This document shows positions 43,341 through 54,113 of a stretch of 64,000 bases of DNA, piece by piece (the first letter of the stretch is position 1; each line of letters opens with the position of its first letter). Origin of the DNA: Flavipsychrobacter sp. GTDB lineage: Bacteria > Bacteroidota > Bacteroidia > Chitinophagales > Chitinophagaceae. Both the position numbers and the translations under genes were made by a program. Under the pieces are notes generated by a model. It was given only the letters and a program-made list of their open reading frames with translations, was not told where the DNA came from and did no database searches. The DNA lies in contig JANINW010000006.1 in the NCBI GenBank assembly GCA_024508935.1, forward strand, positions 27,873-91,872, given 5' to 3'.

Positions 43341-46300
43341 ATGGCAACAGCAACAACAAAAACACCCCGATTACTGGCGGCAGCCAAAGAGTTCAATATT
43401 GGTAAGGATACCCTTTTGGAATTCCTTACTGGTAAAGGCTTTGAAATAAATGCCAGTAATCCGAATACCAAGATCACCGAAGAGATGTACGATGCCTTGC
43501 AAGCTGAGTTTGCACAAGACAAGCTAGCCAAACGCAAGAGTGATGAGATCGCTTTGCCTAAAGGGTCGATGTTGGATAGCAAAAAGGCAAAGGAAAAAGA
43601 AGAAGCAGAAAAGAAAGCGGCAGCAGAAGAAAAACCTGTTGTAGCAGAGAAGAAGAAAGAAGAGAAGCCAAAAGAAACGCCTGCGCCGGAACCGGCACCA
43701 GTGCCGGAGCCTGTTGCGGAAAAACCTGAGCCTCCTGCACCGGTTAAAGAAGTTGTTGCTGAAAAACCAGAACCTCCTGCACCCGTAAAAGAGGTTGTTG
43801 CTGAAAAACCTGAGCCTGTTAAAGAAAAACCACAAGAGCCGGTTGCGGCAGCAGATACCGAAGAGCCCGGTGGCCATATTGATGTGAAAGCCCCGAAACT
43901 GGAAGGCCCGAACATCCTTGGTAAGATCAACCTGGACGAAATGAACCTTTCTTCAAGGCCTAAAAAAGGTGCTGCGAAGAAAAAAGATACCAAAGAAGAA
44001 GAAGTACAACCTGCTAAGGCTGCAGAAGCACCCGAAACACCGGTTGCTGAAACACCTAAGCCTAAGAAAACCGCTAAAGAACCTGTAGCAGAAGTTAAAC
44101 CGGAACCACCGGTTCAGCCTGCAACACCGGCACCTGCACCGGAAGATGATAAACCGGAACATATAGAAATGAGGGCCCCGAAACTGGAAGGCCCGAAGAT
44201 CATAGGCAGGATAGAACTTCCGGTATCCAACCCGGGTTCAAGCGCCGGCGACAGGGAAAAACGCAACCGTAAGCGTATACCTGTTCAGAAAAAACCCGAA
44301 AGCTTCCGCCCCGACCAACAGGGACAGGGTGGCGCAGGCGGAGACCGCAGAAGTGGCGGACCAGGCTTTGGCCAGGGTGGCGACCGTCGCGGTGGGCATC
44401 CGGGCCAGCAAGGCCAGGGACAAGGTCAAGGTGGTTTTAATCGCGACCGCAGGCCTGGCGGACAACCCGGTTTCGGCCAGGGTGGCGACCGTCGTGGTGG
44501 CGGAGACCGCAGGAACCCGCGCAATGCACCTCCTGCCACACCACAACAACAGGAAGTAGACGCAAAAGCAATACAAGATAAAATACGCCAGACGCAGGCC
44601 AAGCTTGCCGGCGGCACCCGCAGTAAGAGCCTGAAAGCCAAATACCGCCGTAACAAACGCGAGGAAATGGCTGAAAAACGCGCTGCTGCAGAAAATTCTG
44701 AACAAAGCAACGTAATACAGGTTACCGAGTTCATTTCGGTAAGTGAACTGGCCAACCTGCTGGATGTAAGCTTTGCTGATGTTATCAGCAAATGTATGAG
44801 CCTCGGCATCATGGTGTCTATCAACCAGCGCCTGGATGCGGAAGTAATTGAACTGGTATCGAGCGAATTTGGCTACGATGTTGAATTCATCAACCTGGAG
44901 CAGGAAGCTGATATAGAAGAGGAAGAAGAAGATGCACCGGAAGATATGGTGCCGCGTGCGCCAATCGTTACCATCATGGGTCACGTTGACCACGGTAAAA
45001 CATCTTTGCTCGACTATATACGCAGTGCAAATGTGGTGGCAGGTGAAGCCGGTGGTATCACCCAGCACATTGGTGCATACCAGGTAGTTACCGGCAGCGG
45101 CAAACGTATTACCTTCCTGGATACGCCGGGTCACGAAGCCTTTACGGCCATGCGTGCCCGTGGTGCCAAGGTTGCGGACGTAGCTGTAATTGTGGTAGCT
45201 GCGGATGATGCGATCATGCCTCAGACAAAAGAAGCGATATCGCACGCACAGGCGGCTAACCTGCCAATGATATTTGCTATCAACAAAATAGATAAAGAAG
45301 GAGCTAATCCTGAAAAAATAAAAGAGCAGCTGGCCGGCATGAACATCCTGGTGGAAGACTGGGGTGGCAAATACCAAAGCCAGGAAATATCTGCCAAGAA
45401 AGGCCTGAATATAGACCTGTTACTGGAAAAGATAGGCCTTGAAGCTGAACTGCTGGAACTTAAAGCCAACCCTGACCGCCTGGCTACCGGTAGTGTTATC
45501 GAAGCATCGCTGGATAAAGGACGCGGTTATCAAAGCACTATCCTCGTACAAAACGGCACACTAGAGCAAGGTGATATGATCGCCTGCGGACAATATTATG
45601 GTAAGATCAAGGCTATGTTCAACGAACGTGGCCAGCGTATAGAAAAAGCAGGACCATCTGCCCCTGTACAGGTACTGGGCTTAAACGGTGCGCCACAGGC
45701 TGGTGAGAAGTTCAAAGTATACGAAAATGAAGATGAAGCAAAAGAAATAGCTAACCACCGTGCGCAGATCATGCGCGAACAAGGTATCCGTACCCGCAAG
45801 CACATTACGCTGGATGAAATAGGCCGTCGTCTTGCCCTCGGAAACTTTAAAGAACTGGGTATTATCATCAAGGGTGACTTTGACGGTTCGGTAGAAGCGT
45901 TGAGTGACTCATTGCAGAAACTGGGTACAGAAGAAGTAGCTGTAAATGTGGTACATAAAGGCGTAGGCCAGATCACCGAAAGCGATGTATTGCTGGCTAC
46001 CGCATCAGATGCCATCATCATTGGCTTCCAGGTGCGCCCATCTATGCAGGCTGCTCGTCTTGCCGAGCAGGAAAACATCGAGATCCGTAACTACTCTATC
46101 ATCTATGATGCGATCGAAGAGATCAAGAGCGCTATGGAAGGCTTGCTGGAACCGAAGATCGAGAAGAGGACCGTGTGCAATATCGAGGTACGCGAGGTAT
46201 TCAAGATCGGCGGCGTAGGTACCATTGCAGGTTGTTATGTACTGGATGGCAAGATGACCCGCAATACCAAGCTGAACCTTGTTCGCGATGGTATCGTTAT

Positions 46301-46460
46301 CTACACAGGGGAGCTGTCATCATTGAAACGCTTTAAAGATGACGTGAAAGAAGTAAATGCAGGCTACGAATGCGGCCTCATGATAAAGAACTATAACGAT
46401 GTACGTATAGGCGATATCATAGAAGGCTTCGAAGAAGTAGAAGTAAAACGCACTTTGTAG
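43341..46460 (+). CDS. infB: Translation initiation factor IF-2
   Basis: A 1039-residue GTPase that places fMet-tRNA on the 30S subunit. The N-terminal half is a long, low-complexity arm: a 14-residue Pro/Glu repeat (127-154), duplicated APKLEGP segments, and an Arg/Gly/Gln-rich stretch at about 315-395. The G domain starts near residue 545 with [17 protein letters not shown] and NKID. The C-terminal domains include [17 protein letters not shown]. The length exceeds the Escherichia coli protein (890). It ends the rimP-nusA-infB operon; a hairpin follows. Confidence 0.95.
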   Translation: MATATTKTPRLLAAAKEFNIGKDTLLEFLTGKGFEINASNPNTKITEEMYDALQAEFAQDKLAKRKSDEIALPKGSMLDSKKAKEKEEAEKKAAAEEKPVVAEKKKEEKPKETPAPEPAPVPEPVAEKPEPPAPVKEVVAEKPEPPAPVKEVVAEKPEPVKEKPQEPVAAADTEEPGGHIDVKAPKLEGPNILGKINLDEMNLSSRPKKGAAKKKDTKEEEVQPAKAAEAPETPVAETPKPKKTAKEPVAEVKPEPPVQPATPAPAPEDDKPEHIEMRAPKLEGPKIIGRIELPVSNPGSSAGDREKRNRKRIPVQKKPESFRPDQQGQGGAGGDRRSGGPGFGQGGDRRGGHPGQQGQGQGQGGFNRDRRPGGQPGFGQGGDRRGGGDRRNPRNAPPATPQQQEVDAKAIQDKIRQTQAKLAGGTRSKSLKAKYRRNKREEMAEKRAAAENSEQSNVIQVTEFISVSELANLLDVSFADVISKCMSLGIMVSINQRLDAEVIELVSSEFGYDVEFINLEQEADIEEEEEDAPEDMVPRAPIVTIMGHVDHGKTSLLDYIRSANVVAGEAGGITQHIGAYQVVTGSGKRITFLDTPGHEAFTAMRARGAKVADVAVIVVAADDAIMPQTKEAISHAQAANLPMIFAINKIDKEGANPEKIKEQLAGMNILVEDWGGKYQSQEISAKKGLNIDLLLEKIGLEAELLELKANPDRLATGSVIEASLDKGRGYQSTILVQNGTLEQGDMIACGQYYGKIKAMFNERGQRIEKAGPSAPVQVLGLNGAPQAGEKFKVYENEDEAKEIANHRAQIMREQGIRTRKHITLDEIGRRLALGNFKELGIIIKGDFDGSVEALSDSLQKLGTEEVAVNVVHKGVGQITESDVLLATASDAIIIGFQVRPSMQAARLAEQENIEIRNYSIIYDAIEEIKSAMEGLLEPKIEKRTVCNIEVREVFKIGGVGTIAGCYVLDGKMTRNTKLNLVRDGIVIYTGELSSLKRFKDDVKEVNAGYECGLMIKNYNDVRIGDIIEGFEEVEVKRTL
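43719..43820 (+). repeat. 42-bp tandem repeat inside infB
   Basis: Two full 42-bp units and a partial third encode [14 protein letters not shown] twice, then [13 protein letters not shown]. The units differ at a few third-codon positions, so the duplication is not recent. It lengthens the disordered arm of IF-2. Confidence 0.7.
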
Positions 46461-46479
46461 CGTAATAAGAATATCCTCC

Positions 46480-46512
46480 AAACCGTTAACCCGTTCTCCG
46501 GGTTAACGGTTT
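46480..46512 (+). terminator. 14-bp perfect terminator after infB
   Basis: AAACCGTTAACCCG pairs with CGGGTTAACGGTTT across TTCTC, followed by GTGTTTT. It lies 19 bp after the infB stop. Confidence 0.8.
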
Positions 46513-46544
46513 GTGTTTTAAGTAGCTTAACCCAATAGCTGTTG

Positions 46545-47459
46545 ATGAACGAATTAATGCAGCAATTATTGAAAGTGGAAGCACTTGCCGGTTCCGGCAA
46601 GCTGGCCAGGCTTTTGCATAACCCGCTGCGTTATATACAGACCCAGGCTTTTGCCAAGATGCTCTACCCTATTACCCGCAAAGCATCGCTTAAAACGGTA
46701 GAGACCTTTTTCGGCAACAAAATGCAGGTATTGCTGCCTGCTGCTGCCGATATATATCTTACAGGTGGTAAAACACACAGTTCTGAGATACGCCTGGCTA
46801 GATATATGATCCGCTCCATTCAACCGGGCGATGTATTTGTAGATGTGGGAGCACACTTTGGGTACTTTACATTACTGGCAGCAAGATTGGCAGGGAATGA
46901 GGGTAAGGTATATGCTTTTGAACCTGCAAAGCATACGTTTGGTGTACTGAAAGAGAATGTATCCCCCTCTGCTAATATTGTTCCTTTACATAACGCTGTG
47001 TCGGATGAAGAAGAAACTGTCAGTTTCTATGAGTTCCCGGTTCTGTACTCAGAATACAATACAATGAGCGTAGAACAGTTTCAGCATGAAGCATGGATAA
47101 AATCTTACAAACCTGAAAAGACGAGTGTGCGTGCAGTTACACTTGACCTGTTTGCAGAAACCATTTTAAAAGCGCCTGGCTTTATCAAAATAGACGCAGA
47201 AGGTGCTGAGGACAAAGTGATTACAGGTAGTGCAGGATTGCTGAAGAAATATAGTCCTGTAGTGATAATGGAATACCTGCCGGCTTCACGCTCCAACGCA
47301 CCGCATGTAAAAGCAGAGGCATTGCTGAATGCGTATGGCTACCGTCCGCATATCATTAATGCAGCAGGAAATACCGAGCCTATTGAAAGCGTTGCTGCAT
47401 ATTTTGAAGCAAGTGAAGTAGATTCTGAAAATATTGTGTTTAAAAAAGATAATAAATAA
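46545..47459 (+). CDS. FkbM family methyltransferase
   Basis: A 304-residue SAM-dependent methyltransferase of the FkbM family. The SAM motif is VFVDVGAHFGYFTLLAARL (residues about 97-115), followed by VYAFEPAKHTFGVL and VSDEEETVSFYEF. The family signature GFIKIDAEGAEDKVI is also present. FkbM enzymes O-methylate sugars, often in polysaccharides. The gene stands between infB and prfA and begins after a terminator; its target is unknown. ATG at 46545 is used rather than the TTG just before it. Confidence 0.9.
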   Translation: MNELMQQLLKVEALAGSGKLARLLHNPLRYIQTQAFAKMLYPITRKASLKTVETFFGNKMQVLLPAAADIYLTGGKTHSSEIRLARYMIRSIQPGDVFVDVGAHFGYFTLLAARLAGNEGKVYAFEPAKHTFGVLKENVSPSANIVPLHNAVSDEEETVSFYEFPVLYSEYNTMSVEQFQHEAWIKSYKPEKTSVRAVTLDLFAETILKAPGFIKIDAEGAEDKVITGSAGLLKKYSPVVIMEYLPASRSNAPHVKAEALLNAYGYRPHIINAAGNTEPIESVAAYFEASEVDSENIVFKKDNK

Positions 47460-47476
47460 CGCATTAAGCAGTTGTT

Positions 47477-48553
47477 ATGATTGATAAACTCGAAGCGATA
47501 AAAGCACGGTTCGACCAGCTAGGGGTAGCACTGACCAACCCCGAGATAGTGAGCGACAACAAGAAGTTTTCGCAGACAAGCCGTGAATACCGCAAGCTGG
47601 AAGGCATTGTGAACGCATACAAAGCATACCGCAATTGCCTGGACAGTATTGAATTTGGCCGCGAGGTGCTGGAAACTGAAGCAGACGAAGACCTGCGTGC
47701 CATGGCAAAAGAAGACCTTGAAAAACAGGAAAAGCAAAAGGAAGAACTGGAAGAACAGATACGCCAGCTACTGATACCTAAAGACCCGCAGGATGAAAAG
47801 AATGCCATTATAGAAGTACGTGCAGGTACGGGTGGTGATGAAGCCAGCCTTTTTGCAGGGGAACTGATGCGTATGTACCTCCGCTATTGCGAACGCAAAG
47901 GCTGGAAGGTAGCCGTTGTATCTGAAACGGAAGGTACGGTTGGCGGCTATAAGGAGATACAGCTTGAAGTAACAGGTGAAGACGTATATGGTACGCTGAA
48001 ATTTGAAAGCGGTGTGCATCGCGTACAGCGGGTACCGGCTACTGAAGCCAGCGGGCGTGTACACACATCCGCCGCTACTGTGGCAGTGATGCCGGAAGCG
48101 GAAGAGATAGACTTTGAACTGAAGGAAAGCGACCTGAAAATGGAAACTGCCCGAAGCGGCGGCGCCGGCGGACAAAACGTGAACAAGGTGGAAACGAAAG
48201 TAATACTGACCCACGTACCTACCGGTACGGTGGTTACCTGCCAGACAGAGCGCTCGCAACTGGCCAACCGTGAAAAAGCTACTATGATGATGCGTACCAG
48301 GCTATATGAAGAACAGGTAAGGAAACATGAGGACGAGATAGCCCGCAGGCGTAAAAGCCTGGTAAGTACGGGCGACCGCTCAGCTAAGATCCGTACTTAC
48401 AACTTTCCGCAGGGACGTATTACCGACCACCGGATAAATATGACCATGTATAACCTCGATGAATTTATGAATGGCGATATACAGGAAATGCTGGATGCAC
48501 TGCAGTTTGCAGAGAACGCAGAAAAAATGCAGGCGGGTGAAACTGTAATGTAA
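47477..48553 (+). CDS. prfA: Peptide chain release factor 1
   Basis: RF1 ends translation at UAA and UAG. The peptidyl-hydrolysis GGQ motif is at 231-233 ([11 protein letters not shown]), and the codon-recognition tripeptide PAT (about 187-189, in [10 protein letters not shown]) marks RF1 instead of RF2. The 358-residue length is normal. It follows the FkbM gene by 17 bp. Confidence 0.95.
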   Translation: MIDKLEAIKARFDQLGVALTNPEIVSDNKKFSQTSREYRKLEGIVNAYKAYRNCLDSIEFGREVLETEADEDLRAMAKEDLEKQEKQKEELEEQIRQLLIPKDPQDEKNAIIEVRAGTGGDEASLFAGELMRMYLRYCERKGWKVAVVSETEGTVGGYKEIQLEVTGEDVYGTLKFESGVHRVQRVPATEASGRVHTSAATVAVMPEAEEIDFELKESDLKMETARSGGAGGQNVNKVETKVILTHVPTGTVVTCQTERSQLANREKATMMMRTRLYEEQVRKHEDEIARRRKSLVSTGDRSAKIRTYNFPQGRITDHRINMTMYNLDEFMNGDIQEMLDALQFAENAEKMQAGETVM

Positions 48554-48612
48554 AGTTAGCTAACTTGTGACCCGTCCCACAACACTATTAAACATTCTAA
48601 CATATAAAATAA

Positions 48613-49587
48613 ATGAGCACTCCTCGTTTCGACCTTGTTGATGTAGTACAAACACTGCGGAAACGTCAACGTATTTTAATCATTGTATCGGTTGTCACCA
48701 TCGTGTTGGGTGGTATATTTTTTGCCATTGGCAGGAAATACTATAAGGCAGAGGCTACTTTCCTGATGTCTAACCCGCTGTATACAGACCGTAGCAACCT
48801 TTTCCAGGACGGTCAGATACAGTTCGTAGATTATTTTGCAGGCGACGATGACGTTGACCGCCTGATGACACTGGCTGAATCTGATACCATCATTTACGAT
48901 GTAGCCAAAAAGCAAAAACTGGATGCGGCATGGGGACTTGACCTCTCAAATCCGAAGCAGGCGCATAAGCTCAGGGAAACGTTCAAAGACAACTATAAAG
49001 CAGTTCGTAATGAATACAACAGCTGCACTATATACTATACAGATATAGATCCGGAACGTGCTACCAATGTAGCTAACCAATGTGTCAGCTCTATGGAAAC
49101 CATCTTTACCAGCTATTATATGGGGCAAAGGAATAAAGCGCTCGCTTCTATCGACACAAAAATTTCGCAGCTGAACAGCAATATAGATTCACTTACAGAT
49201 TCACTGGCGTCATTACGCAGCAGGTATAGCATTTACGACCTGGTAAGCCCCAACAGGAAAAACCTGGTATCTACTTCCATTAAAAGTAATGGCAGTGCCG
49301 ATTTTGGCAAAGCCCTGGAACTGGTGCAAAACCTGGAAGCTGTTAAAGATAAAATGGTAATAGATAAAGCACAGTATCTTTCATTGCGCAATCAATATGC
49401 TGCGTCTATCGATACTCAAAATGTTCACCTGATGCACGTTATATCTCACGCAAAGGTACCAGGCAAACCAAAAGGACTCGGCCTGATACTGACCCTGATA
49501 GTAGCAGGCATGATCGGCTTCTTCTTTACGTCTGTATACATACTCATTACCACTTATTATAAGGCATTAGTAGCTGTAGAACGTTGA
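48613..49587 (+). CDS. Wzz-like polysaccharide chain-length/co-polymerase protein
   Basis: A 324-residue membrane protein with helices at both ends (about 19-39 and 285-310) and a long periplasmic segment between them, the topology of Wzz/GNVR co-polymerases. Residues about 165-200 are coiled-coil-like (KISQLNSNIDSLTDSLASLR). The N-terminal LVDVVQTLRKRQRIL resembles other Bacteroidota chain-length proteins. It is followed, with a TTGA overlap, by an O-antigen ligase/polymerase gene, so the two likely serve one polysaccharide pathway. Confidence 0.75.
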   Translation: MSTPRFDLVDVVQTLRKRQRILIIVSVVTIVLGGIFFAIGRKYYKAEATFLMSNPLYTDRSNLFQDGQIQFVDYFAGDDDVDRLMTLAESDTIIYDVAKKQKLDAAWGLDLSNPKQAHKLRETFKDNYKAVRNEYNSCTIYYTDIDPERATNVANQCVSSMETIFTSYYMGQRNKALASIDTKISQLNSNIDSLTDSLASLRSRYSIYDLVSPNRKNLVSTSIKSNGSADFGKALELVQNLEAVKDKMVIDKAQYLSLRNQYAASIDTQNVHLMHVISHAKVPGKPKGLGLILTLIVAGMIGFFFTSVYILITTYYKALVAVER

Positions 49588-51050
49588 TCAAAGAAGCAAC
49601 ATTAGAAGAGAAATTTGGCTGGCTGGCCAGCCTGGCTATTCTATTATTCGGCGTATGCGGGTATATATATACCGGCAATATACTGATGCTTGGACTGCCA
49701 TTCGTTTTCCTGTATATTTTGCTGGTAGCGGTTAATTGGAAGACAGCTTATTGGGTGATGCTGCTCAGTATACCTGTTTCAATAGACCTGTATTTTTCCG
49801 GCAATACATTGTCTACATCAGCACCTGACGAACCGTTGATGTGGGGCTTTCTTTTACTTTTCCCCGTACTGCTTGCATCAAGGCGGTGCACGATAGAAAG
49901 ATCATGGCTGAGGCACCCTATCGTTTTCCTTATAGCATTACAATTTGTATGGATGATGGTAGCTGTGTTCTATTCGCACATGCACCTCATCTCTGTTAAA
50001 TTCATGATAGCTAAAAGCTGGTTCCTGGTATCGTTCTTCATAATCCCGGTCTTCATCTTCAGGGAAAAGAAAGATTTCAGGATAGCGTTCTGGTTATTGC
50101 TGCTGCCCGTGTTGCTTACCGTATGTATTATTATGGTGCGCCACGCAGCGCTTGGTTTCTCATTCAGGCAAATAGAGCAAGCCATCGGCGACCTGTACTT
50201 TAACCACGTAGATTATTCTACCATTGTATCTATGATCTTCCCCCTTGCGCTGGTGGCTATACCACTCAGTAAGGGGAAAAGCCCGGTTTTCCGCTGGACA
50301 ATGGTGTTCATCGCTTTATTCCTTTTACCCGCTATATACCTCACGTATGCCCGTGCAGCATTGCTGGCAGTATTGTTTGCAGTTGTAGTAGGTATTGCCA
50401 TCCGGCTAAAGCTTACAAAGATCATGATGCCTGTTTTCTACGGTGCCATAGCATTATTTATGGCATTCATGATACGCGATGATAAATTCATGAGCCTGCG
50501 CCCCGACTACCAGCACACCTTCATGCACCGCGATTTTTCGGACCACATCATTGCCACCTTTCGCGGCGAGGATATGTCTTCAATGGAGCGCCTGTACCGC
50601 TGGATAGCAGCAGTACGCATGAGCCAGGACGAACCGGTAAAAGGTTTCGGCCCCAATACATTTTACTATTATTATAAGCCGTACGCGGTAGCTTCTTTCC
50701 GCACTTATGTAAGCCGCAATTTCGAGCATTCAACAACGCATAACTATTACCTGTACCTACTGGTAGAGCAAGGCTGGCCCGCTATGATCATTTATGCCAT
50801 CATGATACATGTAATACTGGTGACCGCACAGCGTGCTTACCACCGTTTTAAAGACAGGTTTTATAAATACTGCCTGCTGGGTGCCGCTATGATGTTTGGT
50901 GCAGGTTGGGTAAATAATTTCTTCTCAGACCTGATAGAGACCCATAAGGTAGGTGCATACTTTTACCTCAGTATAGCATTAATAGTTATCCTCGACAGGA
51001 AAAGCAAGCAACAGGAACAGGAAAACAACGAAGCGGTTACGCCATCGTAA
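49584..51050 (+). CDS. O-antigen ligase/polymerase family membrane protein
   Basis: A 488-residue membrane protein with about eleven hydrophobic helices and a large periplasmic loop. The Wzy_C-like region is around ALFLLPAIYLTYARAALLAV and GFGPNTFYYYYKPY, with the ending NYYLYLLVEQGWPAM. Such proteins ligate O-antigen to lipid A-core or polymerise repeats. The start is a TTG at 49584 that overlaps the previous stop as TTGA; the first ATG would remove helix 1. Its last 14 bp overlap ispG on the other strand. Confidence 0.82.
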   Translation: MIKEATLEEKFGWLASLAILLFGVCGYIYTGNILMLGLPFVFLYILLVAVNWKTAYWVMLLSIPVSIDLYFSGNTLSTSAPDEPLMWGFLLLFPVLLASRRCTIERSWLRHPIVFLIALQFVWMMVAVFYSHMHLISVKFMIAKSWFLVSFFIIPVFIFREKKDFRIAFWLLLLPVLLTVCIIMVRHAALGFSFRQIEQAIGDLYFNHVDYSTIVSMIFPLALVAIPLSKGKSPVFRWTMVFIALFLLPAIYLTYARAALLAVLFAVVVGIAIRLKLTKIMMPVFYGAIALFMAFMIRDDKFMSLRPDYQHTFMHRDFSDHIIATFRGEDMSSMERLYRWIAAVRMSQDEPVKGFGPNTFYYYYKPYAVASFRTYVSRNFEHSTTHNYYLYLLVEQGWPAMIIYAIMIHVILVTAQRAYHRFKDRFYKYCLLGAAMMFGAGWVNNFFSDLIETHKVGAYFYLSIALIVILDRKSKQQEQENNEAVTPS

Positions 51051-53052
51051 GCTCGGGTTCAACCCAGGCTTCATTGTCTTTCAGCAGTTGTATAAGTTCA
51101 TCCACAGCTATTTCGCTGGGCACATTTTTCTTTACCACTTCCTTGCCTTTGTATAAAGTGATCTTGCCCGGGCCGCTGCCTACATAACCAAAATCGGCAT
51201 CAGCCATTTCACCCGGGCCGTTTACTATACAGCCCATAATAGCGATCTTAACACCTTTTAGATGGTGCGTAGCATTGCGGATCTTTGCTGTGGTTTCCTG
51301 CAGGTCAAATAATGTACGCCCGCAGCTAGGGCAGCTGATGTATTCTGTTTTACTGATACGGGTACGCGTAGCCTGTAATATAGAGAAAGAAGTATTATTC
51401 AGATATTGATGATTGTTTTTTACTTCCAGGTAGGTACGGCCATTCATCTTAATATTTTGCACCTGCTGCATATTATTCCATAGCCATACCCCATCTCCAA
51501 AGCCATCCAGCAAAAGTCCGCCCGTATCGGTGGCAAAGTCTATCAGCTGTTCATCAACTGTTTTGTTTTTGTTCTCTGCGCAAAGTATAACAGGGCAGGT
51601 TACGCCTTGCTGCATCAGTTCTATCATAAAACGGCGAATCGAGGCCATGCGGTGCATATTTGTGCTCGTTACACACAGCACTACATCATCATCAGTTTTC
51701 GCTTTGTCTATCACCTGCTGCAGTATTAGCCAGTCTGCATTGGCATCTACACCTGCAAAATGAAGCTTGTCCATTTTCCCTGCAGGGTTCAGGTATTCGG
51801 TAGCCTGGAAGAAAGGATGGTATTTCGATTTATCTCCCGCCTGCTGCCAGGCTGCATGGTTGCATATAACATCCAGGGTACCCGGCAATTCGAAGCCTAA
51901 TAATTTGTCACCTGTGTAAATAAAATCGGCAGCCGCATCTCCTATATTCCACTTATCCGTAAGCTCATTGTACTTATATCCTATAGCCTGCAGGTCTTCG
52001 GGAGCAATGTTTTCCTGCTCCATAAAATCGGCCACTACTACCGGCACATGCCCTGCGCCAATGCGTTCTGTAAGTTTTGTATCGCGCCTTTTATAGCTAA
52101 AAGGATTGTACGGCAAATGTATTTTCTCAGCAGGGTTAAGCTCCTGTACCGACGCATGTTGCTCCCGTCCCTGGTAGCGGTTTACAATATCCTTGCAAAC
52201 AGGTATCTCAAATTCGGGATCTTCTGTAAGCGATACACGGATAGTATCGCCAATGCCATCCTCCAATAGCGTACCTATGCCTATAGCACTTTTTATACGG
52301 CCATCCTCACCGTCCCCGGCTTCCGTCACACCCAGGTGCAAAGGATAGCATTCCCCAAACTCCGTATCCATCTGCTGTATCAGTAGGCGGTATGCCTGTA
52401 CCATTACCAAAGGGTTGCTTGATTTCATGCTCAGTATCACCTGGTGGTAATTTTCATCCCGCGCTATACGCAGGAATTCCATTGCACTCTCTACCATACC
52501 TATAGGCGTATCGCCATAACGGCTCATGATACGGTCGCTCAAAGAACCGTGATTGGTACCGATGCGCATAGCCGTGCCGTACTCCCTGCATATTTTCACC
52601 AAAGGGCTAAAACGCTCGCGTATACGGTCTATTTCCGCACCATATTCCGCATCTGTATATTCTATAAAATCAAACTTCTTTTTATCGATATAATTACCGG
52701 GGTTCACGCGTACTTTCTCTATGATGCGTGCGGCTATTTCGGCGGCATTGGGGGTAAAGTGTATATCGGCAACCAGCGGGGTATTGTATCCCTGCCGTCT
52801 CAGTTCATCTTTTATTTGTTGCAGGTTCTCCGCTTCTTTTTTGCTGGGCGCAGTAATACGCACCAGTTCTGCACCGGCTTCTATACACCTGATGGTTTGG
52901 GCAACGGTGGCTGCCGTATCCATTGTATCGGTGGTAGTCATCGTTTGTATACGTATAGGGTGGCCGTTACCTAATAACAGGTCGCCTATCTTCACTTCAC
53001 GTGTCTTTAGCCTCTGGTATGCTGTAAGGGAGCGGCAATATTGCTGCAACAT
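51037..53052 (-). CDS. ispG: (E)-4-hydroxy-3-methylbut-2-enyl-diphosphate synthase, long form
   Basis: IspG makes HMBPP in the MEP isoprenoid pathway, using a [4Fe-4S] cluster. The 671-residue length is the long form of Chlamydiae, plants and Bacteroidota with an extra middle domain. The C-terminal cluster residues are in YISCPSCGRTLFD and GCIVNGPGEMADADFGYVG. The N-terminal TIM-barrel part begins TREVKIGDLLLGNGHPI. It provides isoprenoids for undecaprenyl lipids and the carotenoids made at 30-35 kb. The gene converges on the O-antigen ligase gene. Confidence 0.94.
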   Translation of the reverse strand: MLQQYCRSLTAYQRLKTREVKIGDLLLGNGHPIRIQTMTTTDTMDTAATVAQTIRCIEAGAELVRITAPSKKEAENLQQIKDELRRQGYNTPLVADIHFTPNAAEIAARIIEKVRVNPGNYIDKKKFDFIEYTDAEYGAEIDRIRERFSPLVKICREYGTAMRIGTNHGSLSDRIMSRYGDTPIGMVESAMEFLRIARDENYHQVILSMKSSNPLVMVQAYRLLIQQMDTEFGECYPLHLGVTEAGDGEDGRIKSAIGIGTLLEDGIGDTIRVSLTEDPEFEIPVCKDIVNRYQGREQHASVQELNPAEKIHLPYNPFSYKRRDTKLTERIGAGHVPVVVADFMEQENIAPEDLQAIGYKYNELTDKWNIGDAAADFIYTGDKLLGFELPGTLDVICNHAAWQQAGDKSKYHPFFQATEYLNPAGKMDKLHFAGVDANADWLILQQVIDKAKTDDDVVLCVTSTNMHRMASIRRFMIELMQQGVTCPVILCAENKNKTVDEQLIDFATDTGGLLLDGFGDGVWLWNNMQQVQNIKMNGRTYLEVKNNHQYLNNTSFSILQATRTRISKTEYISCPSCGRTLFDLQETTAKIRNATHHLKGVKIAIMGCIVNGPGEMADADFGYVGSGPGKITLYKGKEVVKKNVPSEIAVDELIQLLKDNEAWVEPELTMA

Positions 53053-53242
53053 AGAATTGATTGAAAAATACAGGGCAAAGTTAGGTGAATAGCGTTATGT
53101 AAAATGTGAAAATATAAGCCCCCTATAGCTTGCGGAATGAACGTGAAATAGCTATATAAAAAGAACAAATTGTTACGATGGGCTACCAAACCTATGTTTT
53201 TATATGAAACAATAGTATTTTAGCGCTTAGATATATAGCCTG

Positions 53243-54004
53243 ATGGAATACGAAATCAAACACTTGGGCAAGTTTAAATATGTAGAGGAAGGAGAAGGAG
53301 AGCCATTAGTACTGCTTCATGGCTTGTTTGGCGCCCTCAGCAATTTCAAAGACCTCGTTGATCATTTTAAATCTACACATAAGGTAGTGATACCTATGCT
53401 GCCGCTTTTTGACTTGAATATACTTGAAACAACCGTTAACGGCCTAGCCAAGCATGTTCAGAAATTTATAGAGGCACGTGGTTTTACTAAAGTTCACCTG
53501 CTGGGCAATTCACTGGGCGGCCACGTGGGCCTGGTATATACGCTTAAAAACCAGGAACTGGTAAAAACCATAACACTTACCGGCAGTTCAGGCCTGTTTG
53601 AGAACGGCATGGGAGAAACCTACCCTAAAAGAGGCGATTACGATTTTATACGTAAAAAAACAGAAATGACCTTCTACGACCCCAAAGTAGCCACTAAGGA
53701 GCTGGTAGATGAAGTTTACTCTATAGTTAATAACCGCCTGAAAGCACTAAAAGTCATCACCCTGGCCAAATCGGCTATCCGTCATAACCTGGGAGATGAA
53801 TTGCAGGATATTAAGGTGCCAACTTGTCTTATATGGGGAAAAAATGATACAATCACCCCTCCAATGGTAGCAGAGGAGTTTCAATCGCTGATACCCAATT
53901 CAGAATTGCATTGGATAGATAAATGCGGCCATGCCCCTATGATGGAAGTTCCGGGCGAATTTAACCAGATTTTGAGCGGTTTCCTGGCAAAACATAAATT
54001 GTAA
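53243..54004 (+). CDS. Alpha/beta hydrolase
   Basis: A 253-residue cytosolic hydrolase. The nucleophile elbow is LLGNSLGGHVG (Ser90), the acid is in WGKNDTITPP and the His in KCGHAPMMEVP; all three triad parts are present. The oxyanion segment LLHGLFGALSNF precedes them. The substrate is unknown; relatives include esterases and C-C hydrolases. It is separated from ispG by 190 bp that hold both promoters. Confidence 0.88.
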   Translation: MEYEIKHLGKFKYVEEGEGEPLVLLHGLFGALSNFKDLVDHFKSTHKVVIPMLPLFDLNILETTVNGLAKHVQKFIEARGFTKVHLLGNSLGGHVGLVYTLKNQELVKTITLTGSSGLFENGMGETYPKRGDYDFIRKKTEMTFYDPKVATKELVDEVYSIVNNRLKALKVITLAKSAIRHNLGDELQDIKVPTCLIWGKNDTITPPMVAEEFQSLIPNSELHWIDKCGHAPMMEVPGEFNQILSGFLAKHKL

Positions 54005-54113
54005 ACAGATTGCTAATGTTTGTCATATACTTGTTAGAATACAGGTTTATGCCAAATTTGGTGTGAGATTTGTATTAGATATAATTGGACGTGATTCTGA
54101 AGCGTAAAATAAA

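Noticed and set aside
43166..45377. 275- and 379-codon minus-strand ORFs over infB
   Set aside because: They lie antisense to the low-complexity half of infB, where codon bias opens other frames. They have no recognisable domain or start signal.
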